Of a stretch of DNA of 64,000 nucleotides, positions 17,135 to 26,109 are shown piece by piece. Source of the stretch: Urechidicola croceus (GTDB lineage: Bacteria > Bacteroidota > Bacteroidia > Flavobacteriales > Flavobacteriaceae); NCBI RefSeq assembly GCF_001761325.1, contig NZ_CP017478.1, positions 2,873,501 to 2,937,500 of the forward strand, in the 5' to 3' direction. Under the pieces are notes generated by a model. That model was not told the origin of the DNA, did no database searches, and worked only from the letters and a program-made list of their open reading frames with translations. Both the position numbers and the translations under genes were made by a program. Position 1 is the stretch's first letter. Each line of letters begins with the position of its first letter.

Positions 17135-17791
17135 TCAGTTTATTTTTTGATTTAAGTATTTAATATCAAAATATTTAATGGTTTTGGTTTGTGTTGTGTC
17201 AATTTTATTCAGTTTTTCTATTAACTCGGGCTTATCTTTTAATAGATTTGGATTGGTCTTAATGCCTTGCTGAATTTTGGCTAATGTTTTTATTTTTTCG
17301 ACTGTTTCAATACTTTTAAGGTCAAATTTATGTTCTTCTTCATCATCAGAATTATTCATATTTAGCGGATTTGTTAATTTTTTATTTTGATTTTTTAGTG
17401 CTTTATCAGCATATAGAATTGCCTTTTCTGAATTTTCAAGTATTAAATGTGATTCGCTAATGGCAATAAGATCTTGGGTTGATTTCGCTCGAGATTCTAA
17501 TTTTTTTGTAACATTTTCTAAGGCTATTCTAGCATTTGAATTATTTGGGTTTATGCTAAGTTCTTTAACACTTTGTTGCATACTGATTTTAAGAGTATTT
17601 ACTTGAATTTCTTTAATGCTTGAATATCCAATCATTAAAATTGGAACCGCAAAGAAGTACAATATTTGTTTTATGTTTTCTTTCTTTACAATTAAGTAGA
17701 CTAAAGCACAACATAATATTAAAAACAGAAACACTCCTAAAAATAAAAGGATAATTTCATACAAGTGTAAATCGTCAAATATGTTTTTCAT
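17135..17791 (-). CDS. Membrane-anchored hypothetical protein
   Basis: A 218-residue protein with two hydrophobic helices near the N-terminus (IILLFLGVFLFLILCCALVYLIV and ILYFFAVPILMIGYS), followed by about 150 hydrophilic, mainly helical residues rich in Lys, Asn and Glu. The soluble part repeats helical units that look TPR-like (NSNARIALENVTKKLESRAK, EKAILYADKALKNQ). No known family recognised. It is 39 bp upstream of the amidase gene on the same strand, so the two may be co-transcribed. Confidence 0.55.
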   Translation of the reverse strand: MKNIFDDLHLYEIILLFLGVFLFLILCCALVYLIVKKENIKQILYFFAVPILMIGYSSIKEIQVNTLKISMQQSVKELSINPNNSNARIALENVTKKLESRAKSTQDLIAISESHLILENSEKAILYADKALKNQNKKLTNPLNMNNSDDEEEHKFDLKSIETVEKIKTLAKIQQGIKTNPNLLKDKPELIEKLNKIDTTQTKTIKYFDIKYLNQKIN

Positions 17792-18001
17792 GGCTCAATA
17801 GATTTAACATTATGATACAAAAATAGCATTAGAAGTAAATATAGAACAGAGGGTAATCAACCATATTAAATAGTGTAAACACTTAAAATATAGTGAATTA
17901 TATTTAATGATAATATTTATTGGATATAGAAAAGTTAAAAATTTTATTTGTATTTAATTATTTTATATACTTGTAAAAAAAAGGAATCTTAATTTGTTGA
18001 T

Positions 18002-18316
18002 ATGAAAAGAGTTATTGTAAATTATTCAAAGTTAACTTCAGAAATTTTGAGTTTATTGGTTGATAAATATCCTGATGGTTATAATAACAGAGATATTGTT
18101 CGATTTAAAAATGCAAAAAATGAAGAGGTTGAAGCTGTTGAAGTGTCAACAGATGATACGATGTATTTGGTTAAAATAAGTTCCAATTTGGAACAAAGCA
18201 TGGAGGATTACGATGTTTCGGATGATGATTTAGACAATGATGATGATAATGACGATTTAGAAATTGATGATTTGGAGGAAGAGCCCTCTGTAGATGTTGA
18301 TTTAGATGATGATTAG
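18002..18316 (+). CDS. Small acidic-tailed conserved flavobacterial protein
   Basis: A 104-residue cytoplasmic protein. The first 65 residues (KRVIVNYSKLTSEILSLLV, YPDGYNNRDIVRFKNAKN, VEAVEVSTDDTMYLVKIS) form a conserved domain often found in Flavobacteriia and sometimes labelled DNA primase without support. The last 40 residues are almost all Asp/Glu. A highly acidic tail could mimic nucleic acid or bind basic proteins or metals. Function unknown. Confidence 0.7.
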   Translation: MKRVIVNYSKLTSEILSLLVDKYPDGYNNRDIVRFKNAKNEEVEAVEVSTDDTMYLVKISSNLEQSMEDYDVSDDDLDNDDDNDDLEIDDLEEEPSVDVDLDDD

Positions 18317-18321
18317 TTAGA

Positions 18322-19347
18322 TTATGTTGATTGTCTTATTTCTAAAGTTGTTGGTAAGACAATTCTTTCATGTACAATTTCTTTTTTGTCTTTTGATTGT
18401 GCAATTTCTTTTAATAAAATTTCAATAGATTTTTTACCCATTTCATAACCTGGTTGATTAACGGTAGATAAAGGTGGAGTTACCACAGATGACATAAACC
18501 AGTTGCTAAAACCAAAAACAGCCACATCCTTTGGAATACTTATATTATGAGTGTTGAAATATTTGGTTATTCCTACTGCAATAACATCAGTCACAGCAAA
18601 AGCCGCATCTACGCCTATTATACCATGTTTTTTAATTAGTTCAGAGGCATTGTTATAACCATCATTGTATTCGTCACTTGTATCACAAATATAAACTAGA
18701 GAATCATCAAAAGGGATGCGATATTCTTCTAAAGCTTGTTTATATCCTAAAAAACGATTACTAAAGTTTAAAGCAACCATTGATCCACCAAAATAAGCAA
18801 TACGTTTGTATCCTTTTCGAATTAAATATGAAACAGCATCATAAGAAGCTTTTTTATCGTCAATTATAACTTTAGAGCAGTCAATCGCTTTGGCAACTTT
18901 ATCATACATTACTAATGGAATACCTCTTTGTTGAATACGCTCTAAATGTTCAAAATTTTTAGTTTCAACTGTTAGGGATATAAGAATTCCGTCAACTTGT
19001 TGTTGAACTAATAAGTTTAATTGCTTTTTTTCCATTTCAAAGTCTTCGTTACTTTGAAGTAAAATTACCATATACCCATTTTTTTCAGCTTCATTGATAA
19101 TTCCTCCAATAACATTTGAAAAAAAGTGATGAACGATTGTTGGGACAATTACCCCAATAATTTTGGTATGTTGAGTTCTTAAATTTGATGCAACTACATT
19201 TGGTGAAAAGTTTAATTTATCGGCAAGTTCTATAACCAATTTTCTAGTTTTTTCACTTACATCAGGATAGCCTTTTAATGCTTTAGATACTGTACTTACC
19301 GATATATTTAATTCGTATGCTAGATCTTGTAATGTTATTTGTGCCAT
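18322..19347 (-). CDS. LacI-family transcriptional regulator
   Basis: A 341-residue repressor with the LacI HTH at residues 4-50 (ITLQDLAYELNISVSTVSKALKGY, hinge helix NVVASNLR) and a periplasmic-binding-like effector domain (IIGVIVPTIVHHFFSNVIGGI onward). It is the last gene of the GMC/DUF1080/TIM/Gfo-Idh operon, 1 bp after the upstream stop, so it is likely co-expressed with its targets. A perfect LacI-type palindrome is found at 25964-25981 upstream of susC and is the best candidate operator. The inducer is unknown. Confidence 0.92.
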   Translation of the reverse strand: MAQITLQDLAYELNISVSTVSKALKGYPDVSEKTRKLVIELADKLNFSPNVVASNLRTQHTKIIGVIVPTIVHHFFSNVIGGIINEAEKNGYMVILLQSNEDFEMEKKQLNLLVQQQVDGILISLTVETKNFEHLERIQQRGIPLVMYDKVAKAIDCSKVIIDDKKASYDAVSYLIRKGYKRIAYFGGSMVALNFSNRFLGYKQALEEYRIPFDDSLVYICDTSDEYNDGYNNASELIKKHGIIGVDAAFAVTDVIAVGITKYFNTHNISIPKDVAVFGFSNWFMSSVVTPPLSTVNQPGYEMGKKSIEILLKEIAQSKDKKEIVHERIVLPTTLEIRQST

Positions 19348-19348
19348 A

Positions 19349-20785
19349 TTATTTTAAACTCCAACCACTTCGATAATCTCTGCTTACGAATTGATTTCCT
19401 TTTTTAAAATTAGTAATTTCCATATTTTTACTATCCCATAGTAGTTTCTTTCTTCCTTCAAAGCTGTTTTTACCGGTTTTAGTCATATAACTTCTGATAG
19501 CTAAGTTACCAATTAATAATGATTCTGTCAATGGGCCTGCAAAATCAAATGAAGAGGTTAAATCTTTGTGTTTTTGACCTCCAAAACCTTCTTTACATGC
19601 TTCTGTCCAAAAAATATGATGTCCATTTTCTGGTAGATTATTAGTTAGTGAACTTTTAGGAATTTCAATTATTTCTCCAGAATTTAAGTAAACTTTTGGG
19701 TTTCTACCATATGTGCCGCAAGTCATAATGCCTTTTTCTCCCATCATTATGACTCCATTAGAACTATCTTCGTCTCCTATATTATGGTCAGCAGGTATTA
19801 AATCTGGATGAAAAGGTCTTAATCCACCGTCTGTCCAAGTCATTTTTAAACCTATAGGGTTTTTTTCTGTTGCTTCAAATGTCAATTGAGTTCTTGAAGA
19901 TGGAGGACAAGATTCTGGATAATAATCAGGATTCCAGTCTTTTGTGAAAATTGCACCTACACTAGTTTCAACTTCAGTAGGGTATTTTAATCCTAAAACT
20001 CTAAATGGAGGATCCATTAAATGGCATCCCATATCACCCAAAGCTCCAGTTCCAAAATTCCACCAACCTCTCCATTTAAATGGATGGTATAATGGATGAT
20101 AATCAACCATTTCGGCAGGACCAATCCAAGAGTCCCAAGCCAATCCATCAATCATTTTTACTTTTTCTGTTGGAGTAGGAATTCCTTGAGGCCATACAGG
20201 ACGATTGGTCCATACATGAACTTCGTTTACTGAGCCTATAATTCCACTATCAAACCATTTTGTCATTTGCTTTACACCATCACCTGATGCTCCTTGGTTT
20301 CCCATTTGAGTTACTGATTTATATGTACTTGCGGCTTTGGTTAGAATTCGTGCTTCTTTAATATTATGAGTTAGTGGTTTTTGAACATACACATGTTTCC
20401 CAAGTTGCATTGAAGCCAATGCAGCAACAGCGTGAGTGTGATCTGGTGTAGAGATTGTTATAGCGTCAATATCTTTAGAAGACTTTTCGAGCATTTTTCT
20501 GAAGTCTTTATATTTTTTAGCTTTTGTAAATTTATCCATTAATTCTTTTGACATATTCCAATCAACATCGCAAATTGCAGTAATATTATTTGAACCATTA
20601 TTCCATGCATTCAATGCATCACTTTTACCTTTTCCACCACCTCCAATAACGGCAATATTTAATTTGTCACTTGGAGCGATAAATCCTTTTCCCAATACAT
20701 GTCTTGGGATAATTGAAAATCCAACTGCTGCAACAGCACTTTTCTTGATGAAATTTCTTCTGCTGTTTTTAGATGTAGAGTTCAT
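19349..20785 (-). CDS. Tat-exported Gfo/Idh/MocA-family oxidoreductase
   Basis: A 478-residue protein. A twin-arginine signal (SRRNFIKKSAVAAVGFSIIP) precedes the Rossmann motif VIGGGGKGKSDA. Family features include TISTPDHTHAVAA and a VQKPLTHN segment, where Gln replaces the Glu of the usual EKP motif. The GDMGCHLMDPPF segment fits the substrate-site Asp-x-x-x-His pattern. Such enzymes oxidise or reduce a sugar hydroxyl/keto group with tightly bound NAD(P). Export folded with cofactor through Tat explains a periplasmic role. It lies between the TIM-barrel and LacI genes and should act on the same 3-keto sugar intermediates. Confidence 0.88.
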   Translation of the reverse strand: MNSTSKNSRRNFIKKSAVAAVGFSIIPRHVLGKGFIAPSDKLNIAVIGGGGKGKSDALNAWNNGSNNITAICDVDWNMSKELMDKFTKAKKYKDFRKMLEKSSKDIDAITISTPDHTHAVAALASMQLGKHVYVQKPLTHNIKEARILTKAASTYKSVTQMGNQGASGDGVKQMTKWFDSGIIGSVNEVHVWTNRPVWPQGIPTPTEKVKMIDGLAWDSWIGPAEMVDYHPLYHPFKWRGWWNFGTGALGDMGCHLMDPPFRVLGLKYPTEVETSVGAIFTKDWNPDYYPESCPPSSRTQLTFEATEKNPIGLKMTWTDGGLRPFHPDLIPADHNIGDEDSSNGVIMMGEKGIMTCGTYGRNPKVYLNSGEIIEIPKSSLTNNLPENGHHIFWTEACKEGFGGQKHKDLTSSFDFAGPLTESLLIGNLAIRSYMTKTGKNSFEGRKKLLWDSKNMEITNFKKGNQFVSRDYRSGWSLK

Positions 20786-20796
20786 ATATTATAGGT

Positions 20797-21729
20797 TTAG
20801 ATTAAAAAATTGTCTGATTCTTTGTAAGCATTGATTACTGCTAATTCTCCTTGTTTTCCTTCTTTTGAATTTCCATGTTCCATTCCTAAGATTCCTGAAT
20901 AACCTTTCGAATATATATGTTTAAAAATATTTTTATAATTAATTTCACCTGTTGTTGGTTCGTTTCTTCCTGGATTATCTCCTATTTGAAAATAGGCAAT
21001 TTCATCCCAGCATTTTTCAATGTTTGGCAATAAATTTCCTTCTTGAATTTGTTGATGATAAATGTCGAATAAAATTTTACATGAAGGGCTATTTACTGCT
21101 TTACAAATTTCATATGCTTGCGAACTTTTTGTTAAGAAAAGCCCTGGATGATTATAAAAGTTTAAAGGTTCAAGAACCATTGTAATGTTTTCTTTTTCTA
21201 AGATTGCCGATGCCTGTTTTAAAGATTCAATCACATTTGCAGTTTGATATCCCATATCTTGTCTTAAATCAACATGTCCAGGAACAACAGTCATCCATTG
21301 AGCATTAACTCGTTTAGCAACTTCAATGGAATTGGCAATATCAGCTAAAAACTCATTTCTTAATGATTCATCTCCACTGGCTAAATTAGGTTTGTTCCAA
21401 TAAATTTTATGCGCAACGAAAACTCCCATTTGGATATTTTCTTTTGACATACATTTCGCCATATTTTTCTGTTCTTCGATAGGCCGATTTCTCATTTCAT
21501 TATCTTCAAAGGCAGTAAAACCTTGTTCTGACATAAATTTAAGTTCATCCACAGGATTAGTCCCAGCATGATGTGTAAACATACCTATATGAGGAGCATA
21601 GTGTAAATTAAAAGTTGATTTTGCATTACTAGTTGGTTCATAAGTATTCATAGCATGTAATCCTGTTACACCTAGACTTGCGGCTGATGCTAGTACAGTT
21701 CCTTTTTTAATAAACGATCGTCTTTCCAT
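20797..21729 (-). CDS. Tat-exported TIM-barrel sugar isomerase/hydroxypyruvate isomerase-like protein
   Basis: A 310-residue protein with a Tat-type N-terminus (MERRSFIKKGTVLASAASLG). The rest is an xylose-isomerase-like TIM barrel with metal-ligand positions in TMVLEPLNFYNHPG (Glu), KILFDIYHQQI (Asp) and GILGMEHGN (Glu). Family members act as epimerases, isomerases or, in 3-keto-glycoside pathways, lyases or deglycosidases. It sits 2 bp after the DUF1080 gene and 11 bp before the Gfo/Idh gene, suggesting one periplasmic pathway. Confidence 0.85.
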   Translation of the reverse strand: MERRSFIKKGTVLASAASLGVTGLHAMNTYEPTSNAKSTFNLHYAPHIGMFTHHAGTNPVDELKFMSEQGFTAFEDNEMRNRPIEEQKNMAKCMSKENIQMGVFVAHKIYWNKPNLASGDESLRNEFLADIANSIEVAKRVNAQWMTVVPGHVDLRQDMGYQTANVIESLKQASAILEKENITMVLEPLNFYNHPGLFLTKSSQAYEICKAVNSPSCKILFDIYHQQIQEGNLLPNIEKCWDEIAYFQIGDNPGRNEPTTGEINYKNIFKHIYSKGYSGILGMEHGNSKEGKQGELAVINAYKESDNFLI

Positions 21730-21731
21730 AG

Positions 21732-22568
21732 TTAAAATAATAAATCAGAAGGTATTTCGGTAATAGGTTTTAATTTAATGTCTTTATAATAGATTTCTGC
21801 ACCTTCAGATTGGAGTTGAAATTTTCCTTTAGATAAAGGTAAGTTTTTACCATCAATTAATTGTCGTGAATTTTCAAGAATCATAGTTACAACTCCATTA
21901 ACAACATGTACACTAGTGGTTCCAAAAGAATAGAGTTCTAAAGTATTCCAATCTCCTGTTGGATTTTCTGCATCAGGATATTTTTTTACATTTCTATTAA
22001 CACCATTAGTGCCAAAATGTAATAATTCTCCTGTTTTATTATAAATATATGTACTGTCGGAATTCATAATCGCTCGAACATCAACTTCGGATGCTAGTCC
22101 CCAATAATCTCCACAATCTCCTTCTTGAATTTGAAATTCTTGAGATTTCATCCAAAAAAACCAGTCTACTCCATGTTCTCCAGTTGCATGATATAATAAT
22201 CCACTATCTCGTTTTGATGTGTTTTTGGGAGCATATTTATTTTTTCCCCATTTAAATTGTAGTGACAAATGGTAGTTTTGAAATTCTTCTTTAGTAGAAA
22301 TACCACCAAATTCAGTTCCAGAAATTTTCATTACATTTTCTCCATCCAATTCGACAACAGAAAATACATTTCGAGGGTCGTTGTTTAAACCAACTCTTGC
22401 ACCATCAAAATCACCTTTTTTTTCTGAGTAAAGAGGTCCTATATAGGTATCCCAATTTGATAGATTTTTACCATTAAATAAATACGTCCAAGATACTTCT
22501 TTAGTTTTTTCATTTTTACAACTCATAAGTAGAGGAAAAACTAATATTAAAAAAGCAATCTTTTTCAT
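21732..22568 (-). CDS. DUF1080 (3-keto-glycoside hydrolase family) lipoprotein
   Basis: A 278-residue lipoprotein: signal peptide with lipobox LLMSC and Cys17. The body is a jelly-roll DUF1080 domain (WTYLFNGKNLSNWDTY, MKISGTEFGGISTKEEFQNYHLSLQFKWG, RDSGLLYHATG, SQEFQIQEGDCGDYWG, WNTLELYSFG). DUF1080 enzymes are known from Bacteroides-type pathways to hydrolyse 3-keto-glycosides. It follows the GMC oxidoreductase by 2 bp, fitting an oxidise-then-cleave order. Membrane side (periplasm or surface) cannot be decided. Confidence 0.87.
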   Translation of the reverse strand: MKKIAFLILVFPLLMSCKNEKTKEVSWTYLFNGKNLSNWDTYIGPLYSEKKGDFDGARVGLNNDPRNVFSVVELDGENVMKISGTEFGGISTKEEFQNYHLSLQFKWGKNKYAPKNTSKRDSGLLYHATGEHGVDWFFWMKSQEFQIQEGDCGDYWGLASEVDVRAIMNSDSTYIYNKTGELLHFGTNGVNRNVKKYPDAENPTGDWNTLELYSFGTTSVHVVNGVVTMILENSRQLIDGKNLPLSKGKFQLQSEGAEIYYKDIKLKPITEIPSDLLF

Positions 22569-22570
22569 TT

Positions 22571-24298
22571 TTATGAGATGTTAAATTTATTTTCTTTAAC
22601 CTGTTTTGCAGCATGGTTGGCTGCTCTTGCAGTAATTGCCATATAAGTTAAAGAAGGGTTTTGTGATGCTGACGAAGCCATGCAAGCACCATCAGTGACA
22701 TATACATTGGGTACAGTATGTATTTGATTATTACCGTTTAAAACAGATGTTTTTGGATCCCTACCCATTCGAGCAGTTCCCATTTCATGAATTCCATTAC
22801 CTGGAAAGCAAGGTGCTTTGTATCCTTGTACATTTTTAAAACCAGCCTTTTTCAACATTTCTACAGCTTGTTCTTTGGCATGATCACGCATTTTATCTTC
22901 ATTTTCTTTGAATTCACAATCAAAAGTTACTGTTGGGAGTCCCCATTCATCTAATTTGGAATAATCAAGTTCCATTTTGTTTTCATGATATGGTAATGTT
23001 TCTCCAAAACAATTGATTCCTATTCCCCATTGACCTGGTTTTAGTAATTGTTCTTTTAATTGTGCTCCAAAACTCATTTCATTATTTCCGCGTTGCCAAC
23101 TACTTCTTCCAGCACCGCCTTGCATGCCATAGCCTCGTAAGAATTGATTAGTTTTACTTTTTTCATCAATATTTTGAAAACGAGGAACAAAAAAACCTGC
23201 AGGTTTTCTTCCTTTGAAATATTCATCTTCGTGACCTTCAAAAGAAGCTCTTGCTCCAACTTTGAAATGGTGATCCATTAAGTTGTGCCCAAGTTCACCA
23301 CTATCATTTCCAAGACCATTCGGAAATCTTTTTGATTTTGATTGCATTAATATTGATGTAGATGCAACGGCTGCTGCACAACACATAATAGTTTTGCCCT
23401 TAAAAATGAAGTTTTCTTTAGTTTCTGTGTCTATTACCTTAACTCCACTTGCAAGACCTGATTTTTCGTCATAAATTATCTCATGCGCAATTGAATTAGG
23501 ACGTAAAATCATATTTCCCGTTCTATTTGCTGCTGGAAGAGTCGAAGATAAACTGCTAAAATACCCTCCAAAAGGACAACCTCTTATACATCTATTTCTA
23601 AATTGACATTTTGTACGTCCTTCAAAACTAGAATCGTCGCCAGTTAAATTTGCAACACGAGTATTGATAACTTTTCTATCATTATAATTTGCAGCAACTC
23701 CATCTTGAAATTCTTGTTCAACACAGTTGAGAGGCATTTCTGGTGTAAAAATACTATCAGGAAGTTGAGGTAAATTTTCAGCCTTACCGCTAATTCCAAC
23801 AAATTTTTCGACTTTTTCATACCAAGGTTCTAAGTCTTGGTATCTAATAGGCCAATCACATCCGTATCCGTCTTTTGCATTTGCTTCAAAGTCCATTTCA
23901 CTCCATCGAAAAGACATTCTTGCCCACATCAATGATTTTCCGCCAACATGATAGCCGCGAATCCAATCAAATCGTTTAGTTTCATTATAAGGGTGTTTAT
24001 TGTCGTTAACGAACCAATGTTTACTTGCTGGATGAATTGTATACCCTGTTCTTGCTTGTTTTTCTTGTTTTTTTAATTCTTCGGCTTTCATTCGGCCTCT
24101 GTTCTCAAAGTCCCAATTATCTAAATTAGCGGTATGATAATCTTCTATGTGTTTTACCATTCTACCTCGTTCTAAAACAAGTGTTTTTAGTCCATTCTCG
24201 CATAGCTCTTTTGCAGCCCATCCACCAGTAATTCCAGTTCCAATTACTATTGCATCATAGAGAATCGACGGATCTGCATTGGTATTGTAGTCAGTCAT
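22571..24298 (-). CDS. GMC-family FAD oxidoreductase (glucoside 3-dehydrogenase-like)
   Basis: A 575-residue flavoprotein. FAD motif GTGITGG at 20-26, the adenosine-binding Glu in LVLERGR at 43, RGYHVGGKSLMW at 114-125 and the C-terminal HEMGTARMG and SQNPSLTYMA segments with active-site His/Asn. Three cysteines in a Cx5Cx3C pattern (C231, C237, C241) match the [3Fe-4S] ligand spacing of FAD-glucose dehydrogenase. The expected reaction is oxidation of a sugar C3-OH to a ketone. It is the first gene of its operon, but unlike the other two GMC genes here it has no adjacent subunit-3 partner and no signal peptide of its own. Confidence 0.88.
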   Translation of the reverse strand: MTDYNTNADPSILYDAIVIGTGITGGWAAKELCENGLKTLVLERGRMVKHIEDYHTANLDNWDFENRGRMKAEELKKQEKQARTGYTIHPASKHWFVNDNKHPYNETKRFDWIRGYHVGGKSLMWARMSFRWSEMDFEANAKDGYGCDWPIRYQDLEPWYEKVEKFVGISGKAENLPQLPDSIFTPEMPLNCVEQEFQDGVAANYNDRKVINTRVANLTGDDSSFEGRTKCQFRNRCIRGCPFGGYFSSLSSTLPAANRTGNMILRPNSIAHEIIYDEKSGLASGVKVIDTETKENFIFKGKTIMCCAAAVASTSILMQSKSKRFPNGLGNDSGELGHNLMDHHFKVGARASFEGHEDEYFKGRKPAGFFVPRFQNIDEKSKTNQFLRGYGMQGGAGRSSWQRGNNEMSFGAQLKEQLLKPGQWGIGINCFGETLPYHENKMELDYSKLDEWGLPTVTFDCEFKENEDKMRDHAKEQAVEMLKKAGFKNVQGYKAPCFPGNGIHEMGTARMGRDPKTSVLNGNNQIHTVPNVYVTDGACMASSASQNPSLTYMAITARAANHAAKQVKENKFNIS

Positions 24299-24338
24299 AG
24301 TTAGTTTAATTATTAGTAGAGAAACATAATTGTTTGTT

Positions 24339-24346
24339 CAAATATA
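24339..24346 (-). promoter_or_regulatory. Predicted -7 box of the GMC/DUF1080 operon
   Basis: On the minus strand TATATTTG (24346-24339) matches TAnnTTTG, 41 bp before the GMC start codon. No well-spaced TTG is seen. Confidence 0.4.
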
Positions 24347-24514
24347 GGAAATACTTCATGCAAACATTTTAAATATGTATATAAAATTTAGTTAAAAATT
24401 GTTAAAAATGTATTTTGCTAGTTTTGGGTATTTAAACTTAGTATTATTTTATCATTTCTATATAAAAAATTGGCAAACGACTTGAGCGAAGGTGTAACAA
24501 TCTTAGATTCTATA

Positions 24515-24522
24515 TATATTTG
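24515..24522 (+). promoter_or_regulatory. Predicted -7 box of the alpha-galactosidase gene
   Basis: TATATTTG matches TAnnTTTG, 44 bp before the GH27 ATG. No copy of the LacI-type palindrome is seen in this 268-bp divergent gap. Confidence 0.4.
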
Positions 24523-24566
24523 TGTTAAATAAAACTATATATAAATAACATTATAATTTAACTATC

Positions 24567-25769
24567 ATGAAAAGAATCATATGTCTTGTCTGCATTTTTT
24601 TGTCGACAAATTTATTTGCCCAAAAATTTGAAGAACTAGCCCAAACGCCACCATTAGGTTGGAATAGTTGGAATACTTTTGCAACTGATATTAACGAAGA
24701 ATTAGTAAAAGGAATTGCTGATGCTTTTGTTAGAGATGGTTATAAAGAAGCAGGATACGAATATATTGTTCTTGATGATGGTTGGATGTCTAGAGAACGA
24801 GATGAAAATGGAAATTTAGTTGCTGATCCTGAAAAATTTCCTAGCGGAATGAAAGCATTGGCTGATTATGTTCATTCTAAAGGTTTGAAATTTGGATTGT
24901 ATAATTGTGCGGGTTCTAAAACATGTGCAGGATATCCTGGGAGTAGAGGTTATGAATATCAAGATGCACGTTTATATGCCTCTTGGGGTATAGATTATTT
25001 AAAATATGATTGGTGTAACACATCAAAATTAAATGCAGAAGGTGCTTATATGACTATGAGAGATGCTATTTATGCTGCTGGAAACCCTATGGTATTTAGT
25101 ATTTGTGAATGGGGAGATAATGATCCGTGGAAATGGGGAAAAGATGTTGGCCATATATGGAGAGTAACAGGAGATATCATTAATTGTTGGGATTGTGAAG
25201 TTGGTCATGGTTCTTGGTCTTCTTGGGGAGTTTGGAAAATAATTAATATGAGAAAAGATATCAGAAAAGCATCTGGTCCAGGTCATTTTAATGATTTTGA
25301 TATGATGGAAGTTGGTAATGGAATGACAGATGCAGAAGATAGAACTCATTTTGCAATGTGGAGTATGCTAGCATCACCACTTATTCTTGGAAATGATATT
25401 CGGTCTGCTTCGAAGGAAACAATTAAAACTTTAACCAATAAAGGCGTTATTGCTGTAAATCAAGATAAGTTAGGTATTCAAGGACTAAGATTTACAAATG
25501 CTGACGGTTTTGAAATTTGGGTAAAACCATTGACAAATGATGAGTGGGCTATGACCTTTGTAAATATGACTGATACTGTAAAACAAATTGATTTTGATTG
25601 GAATCATCATGAAATTGGAGATGATATCAATGGATTAAGATTAGATACCAAAAAGAACACTTATAAAATTAAGGATTTATTCAATAATAAATCGATTGGA
25701 ACTACAACAAATAATCTAAAATCAACTATAGCTTCTCATGATGTATTAATGATAAGATTGAAAAAGTAA
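24567..25769 (+). CDS. GH27 alpha-galactosidase, exported
   Basis: A 400-residue enzyme with a Sec signal peptide (cleavage after LFAQ). The GH27/melibiase pattern is complete: PPLGWNSWNTF near the start, YIVLDDGWM, FGLYNCAG, the nucleophile Asp148 in YLKYDWCN and the acid/base Asp203 in RVTGDI. A C-terminal beta domain starts near residue 310. The reaction is removal of alpha-1,6-linked galactose, as on galactomannan. No lipobox, so it should be periplasmic and act after import by SusCD. It has its own terminator and so is separate from the susC transcript. Confidence 0.93.
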   Translation: MKRIICLVCIFLSTNLFAQKFEELAQTPPLGWNSWNTFATDINEELVKGIADAFVRDGYKEAGYEYIVLDDGWMSRERDENGNLVADPEKFPSGMKALADYVHSKGLKFGLYNCAGSKTCAGYPGSRGYEYQDARLYASWGIDYLKYDWCNTSKLNAEGAYMTMRDAIYAAGNPMVFSICEWGDNDPWKWGKDVGHIWRVTGDIINCWDCEVGHGSWSSWGVWKIINMRKDIRKASGPGHFNDFDMMEVGNGMTDAEDRTHFAMWSMLASPLILGNDIRSASKETIKTLTNKGVIAVNQDKLGIQGLRFTNADGFEIWVKPLTNDEWAMTFVNMTDTVKQIDFDWNHHEIGDDINGLRLDTKKNTYKIKDLFNNKSIGTTTNNLKSTIASHDVLMIRLKK

Positions 25770-25813
25770 GTTTTCAATTTTCATTAAAACCTTTTTAAGT
25801 ACTAAAACTGTTG

Positions 25814-25849
25814 AAACCCTTGTGATTAATGTATTTGCAAGGGTTTTTT
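25814..25849 (+). terminator. Terminator after GH27
   Basis: AAACCCTTG / CAAGGGTTT stem with a 15-base loop followed by a T-run. Confidence 0.8.
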
Positions 25850-25963
25850 CTATAAAGTGATTTTTTAAATTTTTAATGAATCATTACCATAACTTATGAT
25901 ATTTAATTAAAATGATATTTTTTGATGTAATTTTCTGATTTATAGGCGTATACTTTCCTGTTT

Positions 25964-25981
25964 TACGAAAACGTTTTCGTA
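25964..25981. promoter_or_regulatory. Perfect 18-bp LacI-type operator upstream of susC
   Basis: TACGAAAACGTTTTCGTA is an exact palindrome with a central CG, the classic shape of LacI/GalR operators. It lies 128 bp before the susC start, in the 340-bp gap 25770-26109. The LacI gene at 18322-19347 is the only LacI-type regulator in the window. Confidence 0.75.
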
Positions 25982-26033
25982 GAATTTATTAGCAAGTTTT
26001 CAGATTTTATATTTTATATTGGTACTCTAAAAA

Positions 26034-26089
26034 TTAACTAAAATTTAACTTATCTAGTAAATAAGTTGAATTATTTAACTAAAATTTAA
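26034..26089 (+). repeat. Direct repeats and small dyad in the susC leader
   Basis: TTAACTAAAATTTAA occurs at 26034-26048 and again at 26075-26089. Between them AACTTAT (26047-26053) and ATAAGTT (26061-26067) can form a 7-bp stem. The whole lies in the presumed long 5' untranslated leader of susC. Nothing else is evident in this gap apart from the operator and the GH27 terminator. Confidence 0.55.
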
Positions 26090-26109
26090 TTAATCTAAAT
26101 TAACTAAGT

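Noticed and set aside
17792-18001. RNA gene or riboswitch in AT-rich gap
   Set aside because: No stable GC stem or known riboswitch core is visible; only a weak minus-strand -7 box at 17825-17818.
24299-24566. Second LacI operator between the GMC operon and GH27
   Set aside because: I searched by eye for the ACGAAAACGTTTTCGT pattern and related dyads and found none; only -7 boxes are supportable.
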